Shown here piece after piece: positions 45,893 to 55,112 of a DNA stretch of 64,000 nt. A model generated the notes under the pieces. That model was given only the letters and a program-made list of their open reading frames with translations, did no database searches and was not told the origin of the DNA. Numbering within the stretch: the first letter of the stretch is position 1; each line of letters opens with the position of its first letter. This DNA comes from an uncultured Pelagibacteraceae bacterium (lineage in GTDB: Bacteria > Pseudomonadota > Alphaproteobacteria > Pelagibacterales > Pelagibacteraceae), in contig CACDIC010000002.1 of NCBI GenBank assembly GCA_902552805.1, forward strand, positions 62,001-126,000. The letters run 5' to 3'. Made by a program: the position numbers and the translations under genes.

Positions 45893-46353
45893 ATTTAAAA
45901 GAATTATATCAAGAAATAATTTTAGAACATGGAAAAAATCCAAGGAATTTGAGGAAGACTGAGAATTTTAATAAAGATGCTAAAGGGAATAATCCTTTAT
46001 GTGGGGATAATGTCCATGTTTATTTAAAACTGAATAATCAAAGAAAAGTTGAAGATATTTCTTTTGAAGGAAGTGGTTGCGCAATATCAATGGCCTCAGC
46101 TTCAATAATGACAGATTTGATTAAAGGCAAAAGTGACAATGAAGCAAAGGAGATCATAGATGATTTTCTTGGAATGATAAAAGAAAATCCTGAATTAAAA
46201 TCTTCGATTTTAGAGGAGGATGATAAAACAAAACTAATGTGTTTATCGGGAGTAAAACAATATCCTATGAGAGTAAAATGTGCTACTTTATCATGGCATA
46301 CTTTGATTTCTGCAATGGAAGATGATGGAAAGCAAGTGAGTACAGAAGATTGA
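45889..46353 (+). CDS. sufU: SufU-type sulfur acceptor/scaffold
   Basis: A 154-residue IscU-fold protein with the three conserved cysteines of the SufU branch, in NPLCGDN, GSGCAIS and RVKCATLSWHT, and with the SufU-like insertion of about 20 residues before the last one. SufU usually accepts sulfur from SufS in place of SufE. It overlaps sufS by 4 nt. No sufE is present in this operon. Confidence 0.93.
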   Translation: MNLKELYQEIILEHGKNPRNLRKTENFNKDAKGNNPLCGDNVHVYLKLNNQRKVEDISFEGSGCAISMASASIMTDLIKGKSDNEAKEIIDDFLGMIKENPELKSSILEEDDKTKLMCLSGVKQYPMRVKCATLSWHTLISAMEDDGKQVSTED

Positions 46354-46357
46354 TATT

Positions 46358-46654
46358 ATGGAAATAAAAGAAAAAATTATAAATGAAATTAGAAAAATTT
46401 ATGATCCTGAGTTACCCGTTAATATTTATGAACTTGGTTTAATTTATGATATTCAGGTAAAAGGAAAAAAAGCTGAAATTAAAATGACCTTAACTACACC
46501 AAATTGTCCTGTTGCAGAGAGTTTACCAAAAGAAGTTAAAGAAGGAGCTATGCAAGTTGAGGAAATTAATGATGTTGATCTTCAACTAGTTTGGGACCCA
46601 CCTTGGAATAAAGATATGATGTCAGATGCTGCTAAGTTGGAGTTAAATTTATAA
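46358..46654 (+). CDS. sufT: SufT-like DUF59 (MIP18) protein
   Basis: A 98-residue single-domain DUF59 protein: IYDPELPVNIYELGLIY, TLTTPNCP with the conserved Cys, and VWDPPWNKDMMSDAAK. Such proteins assist Fe-S cluster maturation or delivery in suf operons. It lies 4 nt after sufU and overlaps the A-type carrier gene by 1 nt. Confidence 0.92.
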   Translation: MEIKEKIINEIRKIYDPELPVNIYELGLIYDIQVKGKKAEIKMTLTTPNCPVAESLPKEVKEGAMQVEEINDVDLQLVWDPPWNKDMMSDAAKLELNL

Positions 46655-46989
46655 TGAGTCCTGTAATTAAACTAAGTGAAAATGCAGCAAATAGAATTAA
46701 AGAAATCATGTCAAGTGCTGAAAAAGATGCTTTAGGAGTGAGAGTTTCAGTTAAATCTGGAGGATGCGCAGGCATGTCATATGTAATGGAATATTCTAAA
46801 GAACTTAATCCGAATGATGAGGTAATTGAGGACAAGGGAGTTAAGGTTTTTATAGATTCTGCTGCAGTGATGTATTTACTAGGTACTGAAATGGATTACA
46901 AAAAAGAGGATTTTACCTCAACTTTTGTGTTCAATAATCCCAATGAAACAGAGAGATGTGGTTGCGGGGAGTCTTTTAAAGTAGAATAA
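46654..46989 (+). CDS. sufA: A-type Fe-S carrier (SufA/IscA/ErpA family)
   Basis: A 111-residue carrier with the three ligand cysteines in SGGCAGMSY and RCGCGES. It transfers clusters from the SufBCD scaffold to target proteins. It is the last gene of the iscR-suf operon. Sequence alone does not separate SufA from ErpA or IscA; the operon position favours SufA. Confidence 0.93.
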   Translation: MSPVIKLSENAANRIKEIMSSAEKDALGVRVSVKSGGCAGMSYVMEYSKELNPNDEVIEDKGVKVFIDSAAVMYLLGTEMDYKKEDFTSTFVFNNPNETERCGCGESFKVE

Positions 46990-47020
46990 AATTTAGTATC
47001 CCATAAGTTGCATAGCTGAA

Positions 47021-47049
47021 TTGCTTAAAATGCATATCTAGTATATAAT
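47021..47049 (+). promoter_or_regulatory. Promoter of the small 56-residue gene
   Basis: TTGCTT (47021-47026) and TATAAT (47044-47049) are separated by exactly 17 nt. Only 6 nt separate the -10 element from the ATG at 47056, so transcription would begin at or within 2 nt of the start codon. Confidence 0.7.
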
Positions 47050-47055
47050 CATTAT

Positions 47056-47226
47056 ATGAACGTTTTTGAATTTAGAAATTTATTAGCGTCTGAAGACAGA
47101 AAAGAAAAAAGAAAAAGCCTTCAAAGATCTTTAATTAAATCTGTTGAAACAGGAGCTAATGGAACTCAAGATTACGTTGTTAAAAAAGGTCCTGGCAAAA
47201 ATAAGATTGCCACTACTAGACAATAA
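47056..47226 (+). CDS. Small basic hypothetical protein (56 residues)
   Basis: The frame starts MNVFEFRNLLASEDRKEKRK and ends KKGPGKNKIATTRQ. It is highly charged and basic, with no membrane segment, signal peptide or cysteine. I do not recognise the family. Support for a real gene: a good promoter directly upstream, full use of the space between sufA and glnA, and a stop codon 3 nt before the convergent glnA stop. No ribosome-binding site precedes the ATG, which fits a leaderless mRNA. Confidence 0.65.
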   Translation: MNVFEFRNLLASEDRKEKRKSLQRSLIKSVETGANGTQDYVVKKGPGKNKIATTRQ

Positions 47227-47229
47227 TTT

Positions 47230-48636
47230 TTAACAACTATAATACATATCGAACTCTATTGGGTGTGGTGTGTGTTCGAAATTATGTATTTCCTCAAATT
47301 TTAAAGCAATGTAAGCATCTATCTGATCATCAGTGAAAACGTTACCTTGTTTTAAAAAATCTCTGTCCTTATCCAAACTTTCCATTGCCTCTCTTAATGA
47401 GCCACAAACAGTAGGTATTTTTTTTACTTCATTTTCAGATAAAGCATAAAGATCTTTATCGAAAGATTTACCAGGATCAATTTTATTCTTTATACCATCT
47501 AGTCCAGCCATAAGCATTGCTGCAAAAGTTAAGTATGGGTTTCCAGCTGCATCACCAAATCTAATTTCACATCTCGCAGCCTTTTTACTTAAAGTAATAG
47601 GGATCCTACATGAAGCTGACCTGTTTCTCGCTGAGTACGCTAATAACACTGGGGCTTCAAATCCCGGGATCAATCTTTTGTAACTATTGGTTGTTGCGTT
47701 TGAAAAAGCGTTTATAGCTTTTGCATGTTTTAAAATTCCACCAATATAGTGTAAAGCTAAATCTGATAAGCCAGCATATTTATCTCCTGAAAATAATGCT
47801 GTATTTCCTTTCCAAATTGATTGGTGCACGTGCATACCTGATCCATTATCACCTTTTACTGGTTTAGGCATAAAAGTTGCAGTTTTTCCAAATGAATGTG
47901 AAACCATATGAACCGCATACTTATATAATTGCAAGTTATCTGCTTGATCAACTAAAGTTCCAAAATACATTCCAAGTTCATGCTGACTTGGAGCAACTTC
48001 ATGGTGATGTTTCTCAACTTTAATACCCATGTCTTTCATTGCTTTTAAATACTCACTTCTCATATCTTGTGCACTATCAACAGGAGGAACTGGGAAGTAA
48101 CCACCTTTGATACCAGGTCTGTGTCCCATGTTTCCGTTTTCATATTTTTTTCCAGTGTTGTAAGGGCCTTCAGTACTATCAATTTTGAAGCCAGTTTCAT
48201 TCATGTCATTTTTAAATCTTACATCATCGAATACAAAAAATTCAGCTTCTGGACCAAAAAATGCTTTGTCACCAATTCCAGATTTTTTTAAATATGCCTC
48301 AGCTTTTTTTGCTGTTCCTCGAGGATCTCTTTCGTAAGGATCTTTTTTTATTGCATCCAAAATATCACAAAAAATGTTTAATGTATTATGAGACGTAAAC
48401 GGATCAACCACAGTTCTGCTTAAATCAGGCTTTAAAATCATGTCAGATTCATTAATAGCTTTCCAACCTGCAATTGAGGAGCCATCAAAGAAAATTCCAT
48501 CGTTTAACATATCTTCGTCAACTACTTTAGTATCCATCGTGACGTGTTGGAGTTTGCCTCTAGGGTCAGTGAATCTTAGATCAACGTAATCAATCTCTTT
48601 GTCTTTTATAACTTTTAATACATTCTTAGCGCTCAT
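47230..48636 (-). CDS. glnA: Glutamine synthetase, type I
   Basis: Makes glutamine from glutamate, ammonia and ATP. The 468 residues show [33 protein letters not shown], the ammonia-channel GSGMHVHQS and the catalytic domain with [10 protein letters not shown] tyrosine in DKDLYAL sits at the usual adenylylation site. The ATG at 48636 is preceded by AGAGGAG and gives the family length; the longer frame adds 25 residues. The 140 nt upstream, shared with ybaK, is the longest gap in the window, and I recognised no NtrC site or riboswitch in it. Confidence 0.97.
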   Translation of the reverse strand: MSAKNVLKVIKDKEIDYVDLRFTDPRGKLQHVTMDTKVVDEDMLNDGIFFDGSSIAGWKAINESDMILKPDLSRTVVDPFTSHNTLNIFCDILDAIKKDPYERDPRGTAKKAEAYLKKSGIGDKAFFGPEAEFFVFDDVRFKNDMNETGFKIDSTEGPYNTGKKYENGNMGHRPGIKGGYFPVPPVDSAQDMRSEYLKAMKDMGIKVEKHHHEVAPSQHELGMYFGTLVDQADNLQLYKYAVHMVSHSFGKTATFMPKPVKGDNGSGMHVHQSIWKGNTALFSGDKYAGLSDLALHYIGGILKHAKAINAFSNATTNSYKRLIPGFEAPVLLAYSARNRSASCRIPITLSKKAARCEIRFGDAAGNPYLTFAAMLMAGLDGIKNKIDPGKSFDKDLYALSENEVKKIPTVCGSLREAMESLDKDRDFLKQGNVFTDDQIDAYIALKFEEIHNFEHTPHPIEFDMYYSC

Positions 48637-48776
48637 ATATCTCCTCTGTAATTCAGTGGGTTGTGATACCAAATAAAGACTGATAAATAATCCTCTTTTA
48701 CTTAATAACACCTATGCATTTTTTACATAAGTGTATAACTTAAAGACTAAAAATACTAACAATTCAGAGTTGAATA

Positions 48777-49256
48777 ATGACATTACTTGATAAAGAACCA
48801 GTTCAAAGGGTTGGTAAGATTATTAAAGAATTTGATCAAAATTTAAGTGTAAGTGTTTTAGAAACTTCAGCTAGAACTGCTCTAGAAGCCGCATCTTCTT
48901 TAGGATGTGAGGTCGGAGCTATAGTTAAAAGCTTACTTTTTAAAACAGATAATAAGTTTAGTTTATTTTTGGTTGCTGGAGATAAGAAAGCTTCCTTAAA
49001 AAAAATTAAAAAGAATATTAAATTTAATGATGTTTCGATGGCTACTGCTGAAGATGTAAAAAAAATTACTGGTTTTACAATTGGTGGCGTTTCACCGGTA
49101 GGTCATTTAGAAAATGTTGATATTTATATAGACAATTCCTTACATAGGTTTGATTTTTTGTTTGCAGCCGCAGGTCATCCAAATTGTATATTTAAAATCA
49201 ATTTCTCAGATTTAAAGAAAATTACAAAAGGGACAATTGAAGATATTACTGAATGA
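48777..49256 (+). CDS. YbaK/EbsC-type aminoacyl-tRNA deacylase
   Basis: A 159-residue protein of the YbaK family that hydrolyses mischarged tRNAs such as Cys- or Ala-tRNA-Pro. Visible features are ARTALEAASSLGCEVGAIVKSLLF (core LGCEVGAIVKSLLF) with the catalytic Lys, FTIGGVSPVGH and the AAGHPNCIFKI end. It is translated into the EamA transporter gene by a 4-nt overlap. The precise substrate is not clear. Confidence 0.9.
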   Translation: MTLLDKEPVQRVGKIIKEFDQNLSVSVLETSARTALEAASSLGCEVGAIVKSLLFKTDNKFSLFLVAGDKKASLKKIKKNIKFNDVSMATAEDVKKITGFTIGGVSPVGHLENVDIYIDNSLHRFDFLFAAAGHPNCIFKINFSDLKKITKGTIEDITE

Positions 49257-50152
49257 GACAGCCAAAACTATTAGATTATCTTTTATTAATTTTGTTAGCC
49301 TTAATATGGGCATCAGCTTTTTTTAATATCAAAATTGCAACATATTCATTTGGACCAATTACCATCGCATTTTTAAGAGTGTTTTTTGGAGCAATACCAG
49401 TTTTGTTGCTTTGTTATTATAAAAAGATAAAGATCGAAGCTTTTTCAAAAGATTGGTATTGGTTCGCAATGATAGGATTTATAAATCTAGTAGCTCCTTT
49501 TTTTTTAATTGCGTACGGAGTACAATCAGTTCAAAGTAATTTGGCTGCGATATTGATGTCAACTACACCATTAAGTTCAACTGTGCTCGGTCATTTTTAT
49601 ACAAAGAATGAGAAATTCAATTTTATCAAAACAATAGGAATCTTAATTGGTTTTTCTGGAATACTTTACTTATTTTCTGATAATATTTTGATTAATGAAA
49701 ATAATTTTTTTTCCGCAATACTAATTCTTTTAGGCTCAACTTGTTATGTAATAGGTGGTGTTCTAACCTTAAAAATTAGTAAGAAAAAAAATGAAAATGT
49801 AACTGGCTCAATACTGGTTTGGGCAGTTTTGATTTTGATACCTATTGTAAGTATTGTTGAACAACCATGGAATGTCTCGCCTAGGTTAGATTCTACAATA
49901 TCCGTGATATATCTTGGCTTAGTTTCTACTGGAATTGCATGGTTATTGAGATTTAGAATTTTAGTTAATAATGGACTGATATTTCAGTCACAAGTTTCAT
50001 ATTTAATTCCAATTTTTGGAACTATCTTGAGTTATATTTTCCTGAAGGAATTGATCACTTTTAAAGTTTTGATATCTCTCATTGCAGTATCAGTAGGAAT
50101 TTATTTTGTGAGAAAAGCAGACAATAAAATTAGTGAAATTAAGCTCGATTAA
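49253..50152 (+). CDS. EamA/DMT-family transporter
   Basis: A 299-residue inner-membrane protein with about ten helices in two EamA repeats (about residues 8-138 and 150-290). The first repeat holds LALIWASAFFNIKIA and the second ends SYLIPIFGTILSYIFLKE. This superfamily includes metabolite exporters and importers; the substrate cannot be read. It overlaps ybaK by 4 nt. Confidence 0.88.
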   Translation: MRQPKLLDYLLLILLALIWASAFFNIKIATYSFGPITIAFLRVFFGAIPVLLLCYYKKIKIEAFSKDWYWFAMIGFINLVAPFFLIAYGVQSVQSNLAAILMSTTPLSSTVLGHFYTKNEKFNFIKTIGILIGFSGILYLFSDNILINENNFFSAILILLGSTCYVIGGVLTLKISKKKNENVTGSILVWAVLILIPIVSIVEQPWNVSPRLDSTISVIYLGLVSTGIAWLLRFRILVNNGLIFQSQVSYLIPIFGTILSYIFLKELITFKVLISLIAVSVGIYFVRKADNKISEIKLD

Positions 50153-50244
50153 TACAATTCTTAGTTGAAAACGTTATTGACCCATTTACATCATTCCCAA
50201 AAAGGTCTTTAATTAATTTATATAAATAATAAGAGGAGAAAAAA

Positions 50245-51789
50245 ATGAGTGCAGAAGCAATGAAAGTGTCATCTGTATTAGATACTTCTCATTTAAAGGT
50301 TAAATTTCCGTTCAAAGCAAAATACGGAAACTACATTAATGGAAAATTTGTAGAACCAAAATCAGGCAAGTATTTTGATAATGTAAGCCCGATCTCAAAT
50401 GAGAAAATCTGTTCAGTTGCGCGATCAGACGAAAAAGACGTAGAAGCAGCATTAGATGCGGCTCACGCAGCCTTCCCGGAGTGGGGAAAAACAGACATCA
50501 CAACAAGATCAAACATATTATATAAGATCGCTGATGTTTTAGAAAAAAATCTAAACTTACTAGCAACAGCTGAATGTTTAGATAATGGAAAGCCAATAAG
50601 AGAATGTATGGCAGCAGATTTGCCTTTGGTTGTTGATCATTGGAGATATTTTGCTGGTGTAATAAGAGCAGAAGAGGGATCAATTGCAGAAATTAGCAAT
50701 TCTCAATACTCTTACAACATACCTGAACCTTTAGGAGTAGTTGGTCAAATAGTTCCTTGGAACTTCCCATTACTTATGGCTACATGGAAACTAGCACCAG
50801 CTCTTGCAGCGGGTAACTGTTCAGTTTTAAAACCAGCTGAACAAACGCCAGCATCCATAATGGTAATGATGGAACTTATTGGGGATTTATTACCTCCAGG
50901 AGTTGTCAACATTGTTAGTGGTTTTGGATTAGAGGCAGGTAAACCTTTAGCATCATCAAAAAGAGTTGCTAAAGTTGCATTTACTGGTGAAACAACAACA
51001 GGAAGATTGATAATGCAGTATGCTGCACAAAACATAATTCCGATAACTTTGGAATTAGGTGGAAAATCTCCAAACATTTTCTTTGAGGATATCATGGATA
51101 AAGATGATGATTTCTTCGATAAATGTATTGAAGGTTTCGTTATGTTCAATCTTAACCAAGGTGAGGTTTGTACTTGTCCGAGTAGAGCTTTAGTTCAAGA
51201 GTCGATCTATGATAAATTCATGGAAAGAGCTATAGCTAGAACAAAAGCTGTTGTTCAAGACAACCCTTTAAAAATGGAAACCATGATTGGAGCACAAGCT
51301 TCCGTAGAACAAATGGAGAAGATTAAATCTTATCTTGATCTAGGGAAAAAAGAAGGTGCGAAAGTCCTAACAGGAGGAAGTGTTGCAAAACTTAACAGTG
51401 GATTGGAAAAAGGTAATTACATTCAACCAACTGTTTTTGAAGCAAAAAATGATATGAGAATATCTCAAGAAGAAATCTTCGGGCCTGTTGTGTCTGTAAT
51501 TAAATTTAAAGATGAAGCAGAGGCATTAAAAATTGCCAATGATACTCTTTATGGTTTAGGTGCAGCTGTTTGGACTAGAAATGGTAATATTGCCTACAGA
51601 ATGGGTAGAGCAATACAAGCAGGGATAGTATGGACTAATTGTTATCATGCATACCCAGCTCACTCACCATTTGGTGGATACAAACAATCTGGAGTTGGCA
51701 GAGAAACTCACAAAATGATGCTTAATCATTACAGACAGAATAAGAATCTTCATGTTTCTTACGCTGAGAAAAAATTAGGCTTCTTTTAA
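50245..51789 (+). CDS. NAD-dependent aldehyde dehydrogenase, ExaC/AldB-like
   Basis: Oxidises an aldehyde to an acid. The 514 residues carry [21 protein letters not shown] (core [13 protein letters not shown]), the cofactor-binding FTGETTTGR, the general base [11 protein letters not shown] and the catalytic Cys region [18 protein letters not shown] precedes the ATG. The close link to a DUF779 gene is typical for the ExaC/acetaldehyde dehydrogenase group, so a short aldehyde such as acetaldehyde is a reasonable guess. The 92 nt upstream hold no recognisable riboswitch. Confidence 0.92.
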   Translation: MSAEAMKVSSVLDTSHLKVKFPFKAKYGNYINGKFVEPKSGKYFDNVSPISNEKICSVARSDEKDVEAALDAAHAAFPEWGKTDITTRSNILYKIADVLEKNLNLLATAECLDNGKPIRECMAADLPLVVDHWRYFAGVIRAEEGSIAEISNSQYSYNIPEPLGVVGQIVPWNFPLLMATWKLAPALAAGNCSVLKPAEQTPASIMVMMELIGDLLPPGVVNIVSGFGLEAGKPLASSKRVAKVAFTGETTTGRLIMQYAAQNIIPITLELGGKSPNIFFEDIMDKDDDFFDKCIEGFVMFNLNQGEVCTCPSRALVQESIYDKFMERAIARTKAVVQDNPLKMETMIGAQASVEQMEKIKSYLDLGKKEGAKVLTGGSVAKLNSGLEKGNYIQPTVFEAKNDMRISQEEIFGPVVSVIKFKDEAEALKIANDTLYGLGAAVWTRNGNIAYRMGRAIQAGIVWTNCYHAYPAHSPFGGYKQSGVGRETHKMMLNHYRQNKNLHVSYAEKKLGFF

Positions 51790-51804
51790 TCAAATAATAT
51801 ATAC

Positions 51805-51831
51805 TGGTCCATGATTCGATATCATGGGCCA
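51805..51831 (+). other. Hairpin just before the DUF779 start
   Basis: TGGTCCATGAT (51805-51815) pairs with ATCATGGGCCA (51821-51831) over 11 bp with one G-U pair and a 5-nt loop. No T-run follows, so it is not a normal intrinsic terminator; 10 nt downstream is the ATG of the DUF779 gene. It could stabilise the aldehyde dehydrogenase mRNA or control access to the next start. Confidence 0.7.
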
Positions 51832-51841
51832 GAGAAAAAAT

Positions 51842-52195
51842 ATGAAAGTATCTGCAACACATTCGGCACTAAGTTTATTATCTGAACTTAAAGAAAAATA
51901 TGGTGAAAAATTAATGTTTCATCAATCAGGTGGATGTTGTGATGGGAGTGCTCCTATGTGTTTCCAAGAGGGTGAATTTCCATTGGGAGACAATGATATT
52001 AAACTTGGAGAAATAGGTGGTGTTCCATTCTATATGAATGGTGATCAATATGAAAAATGGAAACATACTGATCTTACAATAGATGCCGTAAAAGGAATTG
52101 GTGGAATGTTTTCATTAGATAATGGAACTGGAAGAAGATTTTTAACTAAATCTGAAATATGTCTCGTAGTGGATAACGATAATCCAAATCATTAA
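51842..52195 (+). CDS. DUF779 domain-containing protein
   Basis: A 117-residue protein with the Cys-rich turn QSGGCCDGSAPMC, GEIGGVPFYM and GMFSLDNGTGRRF, matching DUF779. These proteins commonly sit beside ExaC-type aldehyde dehydrogenases, as here, but their role is not known; the cysteines suggest metal binding or redox activity. The ATG at 51842 is chosen; a start at 51824 would lie within the hairpin. Confidence 0.88.
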   Translation: MKVSATHSALSLLSELKEKYGEKLMFHQSGGCCDGSAPMCFQEGEFPLGDNDIKLGEIGGVPFYMNGDQYEKWKHTDLTIDAVKGIGGMFSLDNGTGRRFLTKSEICLVVDNDNPNH

Positions 52196-52209
52196 ATTTT
52201 TATTTTACA

Positions 52210-52680
52210 ATGCCGATTTTTTTAAGTTCACAAAAAATTGTGAAAGATTGGATTGATTATAACAATCATATGAATGTTTCTTATTATCTTTTGATCTTTG
52301 ATAAATATGGGGCAGATATATTGAATGACACCTTTAAAATGGGCGAGCATTCAGCGAGGACTACTGGAAAAAGCACAATGATTGTTGAGTCTCATATTAC
52401 CTATAATCAAGAACTAAAGATGAATGACGAAGTAGATGTAAATCTAGTTTTTTTTGATCACGATAAAAAAAGGTTGCAATATAAGATGGAAATGATCCAT
52501 AAGCAAAAGCAATATTTAGCATCAACAATTGAAGTCCTAGCATTATATGTTGATTTAAATACTCGAAAAGTCTCAGAATTCGAAGGAGATAAATTAGAAA
52601 TTATGGAAAATTATATTAAAAACAATAAAGAAAAGTTTGATAATACAAATCTTAAGTTTTCTTCTAAATTGAAAAAGTAA
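52210..52680 (+). CDS. Hotdog-fold thioesterase
   Basis: A 156-residue protein of the 4-hydroxybenzoyl-CoA thioesterase type: DWIDYNNHMNVSYYLLIFDKYG (core DYNNHMNVSYY) with the Asp and His of the active region, then ESHITYNQELKMNDEV. It probably hydrolyses an acyl- or betainyl-CoA; the substrate is not known. It lies 14 nt after the DUF779 gene and is followed by a hairpin. Confidence 0.85.
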   Translation: MPIFLSSQKIVKDWIDYNNHMNVSYYLLIFDKYGADILNDTFKMGEHSARTTGKSTMIVESHITYNQELKMNDEVDVNLVFFDHDKKRLQYKMEMIHKQKQYLASTIEVLALYVDLNTRKVSEFEGDKLEIMENYIKNNKEKFDNTNLKFSSKLKK

Positions 52681-52686
52681 ATAAAT

Positions 52687-52714
52687 TTACTTCCAGCCCG
52701 CGTACTGGAAGTAA
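52687..52714. terminator. Hairpin between convergent thioesterase and GYD genes
   Basis: TTACTTCCAG (52687-52696) and CTGGAAGTAA (52705-52714) form a perfect 10-bp stem with an 8-nt loop. It lies in the only convergent junction of the window that has spare DNA. T-tracts on either side are weak, so termination may be only partial. Confidence 0.65.
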
Positions 52715-52722
52715 TAATCTAT

Positions 52723-53049
52723 TTATTGTCCTGGCGCTTTGTATGCACCTGATGCAACTTCACTTGCTTTAACAGTAGCTTTATTAAAATCAATAGCTTC
52801 TAACATTGTTAAATTTTTAACTGCTCCTGATGCTTCTACTACAAGTTTTACTGCCGCAAAGTCTTCAAACGTTGTAAGTTCATTTACAACTATAAAGTCA
52901 TATGGACCTCTAACTATATCCATACTATGCATTGTTCCACCCATAGCTTTTGTTAATTGTTCAACTACTGCTTTTCTATCACTTTTAGGATCTTTTAAAA
53001 AACCTTGAAAAGCTTTTTCAGTGTAGTTTCCCATTATATATGCCTTCAT
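52723..53049 (-). CDS. GYD domain-containing protein
   Basis: A 108-residue protein starting MKAYIMGNYTEKAFQGFLKD, with RGPYDFIVVNELTTFEDFAAVKL (core GPYDFIVVNELTTFED) and a GAVKNLTMLEA end. It belongs to the small ferredoxin-like GYD family, whose function is not known. An AAAGGAG site precedes the ATG. It lies downstream of the ABC transporter genes by 69 nt on the same strand, so it may be co-transcribed. Confidence 0.85.
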   Translation of the reverse strand: MKAYIMGNYTEKAFQGFLKDPKSDRKAVVEQLTKAMGGTMHSMDIVRGPYDFIVVNELTTFEDFAAVKLVVEASGAVKNLTMLEAIDFNKATVKASEVASGAYKAPGQ

Positions 53050-53118
53050 ATGTTACTCCTTTCTTTATTTTAAAAAATATTACAGCAAAATTTATGTATG
53101 TAGAAGTGATATATTTGT

Positions 53119-53913
53119 CTAATTATTTTCTATTCGGTCCATTTCTTTAAGTTCGACTTCTAACTTATCTAATTCCTCACCACCTGCCATCATGCTTAAA
53201 AGTTTTTCTCTAGATATATCTTTTTTTTGAAATGTTCCCATACTTTTTCCTCGATTTAAAACTGTAAAACTATTTCCAACAGGATAAGCATGATGAACGT
53301 TGTGTGTTATTAAAATTACAGCTAAACCTTGCGATGCTGCTTTAACAATATATTTCAGGACCATTGAAGCCTGATGTACACCTAATGCTGACGTTGGTTC
53401 ATCTAATACTAAAACTTTTGCTCCAAAATAAATTGCTCTAGAAATAGCGAGACATTGTCTTTCACCTCCAGACATCGTACCGACAGCTTGTGATGGGTCT
53501 CTCACATCGATACCTATTTGTCCCATTCTTTCTGCAGCTATAGTGTTTGCTTTTTCAATATCAAAAGTTTTGAAAAAAGGTAAACCTTTTTGTGGCTCTC
53601 TACCCATAAAAAAATTTCTAGTTACACTCATAAGAGAAACTAATGCTAAATCTTGATAAACAGTACCTATCCCAATATCCAAAGCATCTCGTGGTGAGTC
53701 AAAAACTATTTTTTGATCCTCAAAAATAATTTCACCTTCATCAGGTTTATGAACGCCTGCTAAAGTTTTTATCAAAGTAGATTTTCCAGCTCCATTGTCA
53801 CCAAGTAAGCACATTATTTCGCCTTTTTTAAGTTTCATAGTGACATCTTTCAAAGCAATCACTTTACCAAAAAATTTACTTATATTATTGAATTGAACTA
53901 AATATTCAGACAT
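53119..53913 (-). CDS. Single-domain ATPase of a CUT2-type sugar/cyclitol ABC importer
   Basis: The energising subunit. The 264 residues have Walker [12 protein letters not shown], the signature [11 protein letters not shown] and Walker [12 protein letters not shown], then the H-loop THNVHHAY. Most CUT2 importers (RbsA, XylG, IatA) use a fused two-domain ATPase of about 500 residues; this one has a single domain, like FrcA. The ATG at 53913 overlaps the permease stop by 1 nt; a GTG at 53916 is possible. Confidence 0.93.
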   Translation of the reverse strand: MSEYLVQFNNISKFFGKVIALKDVTMKLKKGEIMCLLGDNGAGKSTLIKTLAGVHKPDEGEIIFEDQKIVFDSPRDALDIGIGTVYQDLALVSLMSVTRNFFMGREPQKGLPFFKTFDIEKANTIAAERMGQIGIDVRDPSQAVGTMSGGERQCLAISRAIYFGAKVLVLDEPTSALGVHQASMVLKYIVKAASQGLAVILITHNVHHAYPVGNSFTVLNRGKSMGTFQKKDISREKLLSMMAGGEELDKLEVELKEMDRIENN

Positions 53914-55040
53914 CACTTAGTCTCCGTAACTTTTTTTCTAATATAATTATTGAATACTACTGCAATTAACATCATTGCACCTAAAAAAACCTTAAACCAA
54001 TCAGTATCAACATCTGTATAAAAAATTCCCATTGATACAGTGCCAAAAATAATAGCACCCAATGCTGCTCCGATGGCAGAGCCATAACCTCCAGTCAAAA
54101 GACAACCGCCAACCACGGCAGCTGCTATTGCTTCCAATTCTTTTAAAGTTCCTCTCATAGTATCTGCAGAACCTGCATCTAAAACTTGAATACAAGCAAA
54201 TATTGTCGATGCTACAGCTGTTCCAATAAATAGACTTATTTTTACTCTTCCAACAGGTACACCAACATTTGTAGCACCAACTTTATCTCCACCTGATGCA
54301 AATATCCAATTTCCATATCTAGTTTTCATAAGTATCCAAGTTGCAAATAATGTAAGAGCAATAAACCATATTACTGATGGTGGAATACCTGTGGCTAATG
54401 GTGAACCGTCAGTTCTCAGTGCAATTAATTTCATCGATCCTAGCCATGTGAATAACCATTGAAAAGTATCTGTTGCAAACAACCAAGCAATTGGATCATC
54501 CTCTATTAAAACTCTTAATCCTGGTACTTGAGTTCTTCCTGTAATTAATCTTGTAATAGCCAAAGTTGCCCCTCTTAAAATGAACAACATTGCTAGAGTT
54601 ACTATGAAGGATGGAAGACCAGTTTTTACTACCATTATACCATTGAAATAACCAATTAGTACTGCCATAGCAAAAGCAAAAATAATACTCGTCCATAAAG
54701 GCCAGCCCCAATAAATTGCAGGTATAGCGATACAGATTCCTGCAAAACCAATCATTGAACCAATTGATAAATCAAACTCTCCACCGATCATTAACATTGC
54801 AGCAGCAATAGCAATAATTCCTAAATTAGCTGAAACATCTAAAAAATTTAATGTCCCATAAGCGCTAAACATTCCGGTGTCACCAGCAACTATTCCAAAA
54901 AAAATAAAAACTAAAATTGAGCCACCCAAAGCTCCAAGTTCTGGTCTGTTTAATAAAACTCTAAGAGGTGAAATTTTTTTAAGTCTTTCATCTTGTCCAC
55001 TATCTTTTTTAGATTGAATACTCTCTGATTTTACAGACAT
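53913..55040 (-). CDS. Permease of a CUT2-type sugar/cyclitol ABC importer
   Basis: A 375-residue inner-membrane permease of the ribose/inositol (BPD_transp_2) family. Typical segments are [23 protein letters not shown] (core [18 protein letters not shown]), a middle [16 protein letters not shown] and the end [19 protein letters not shown]. An insert of about 60 residues (roughly 170-230) between the halves carries two extra Trp-rich stretches. It is flanked by the binding-protein gene, separated by a terminator, and by the ATPase gene. Confidence 0.93.
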   Translation of the reverse strand: MSVKSESIQSKKDSGQDERLKKISPLRVLLNRPELGALGGSILVFIFFGIVAGDTGMFSAYGTLNFLDVSANLGIIAIAAAMLMIGGEFDLSIGSMIGFAGICIAIPAIYWGWPLWTSIIFAFAMAVLIGYFNGIMVVKTGLPSFIVTLAMLFILRGATLAITRLITGRTQVPGLRVLIEDDPIAWLFATDTFQWLFTWLGSMKLIALRTDGSPLATGIPPSVIWFIALTLFATWILMKTRYGNWIFASGGDKVGATNVGVPVGRVKISLFIGTAVASTIFACIQVLDAGSADTMRGTLKELEAIAAAVVGGCLLTGGYGSAIGAALGAIIFGTVSMGIFYTDVDTDWFKVFLGAMMLIAVVFNNYIRKKVTETK

Positions 55041-55071
55041 ATAAAAATTATAATTTAAAGATGATTAAAAA

Positions 55072-55101
55072 AAAGGCCTGACTAATATTAGTCAGGCCTT
55101 T
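55072..55101 (-). terminator. Strong intrinsic terminator inside the ABC operon
   Basis: A perfect 30-bp inverted repeat, with AAAGGCCTGACTAAT at 55072-55086 and its complement at 55087-55101. Read on the minus strand, the stem is followed by a run of eight T's. It sits directly after the binding-protein stop codon and 31 nt before the permease start. Confidence 0.9.
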
Positions 55102-55112
55102 AATTCATATTT

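Noticed and set aside
48637-48776. Possible NtrC site or glutamine riboswitch upstream of glnA
   Set aside because: The NtrC consensus halves are absent and the conserved riboswitch cores were not seen.
50153-50244. TTGACC as a promoter or a leader structure before the aldehyde dehydrogenase
   Set aside because: No -10 element lies at the right distance and the possible GACC/GGTC pairing is too weak.
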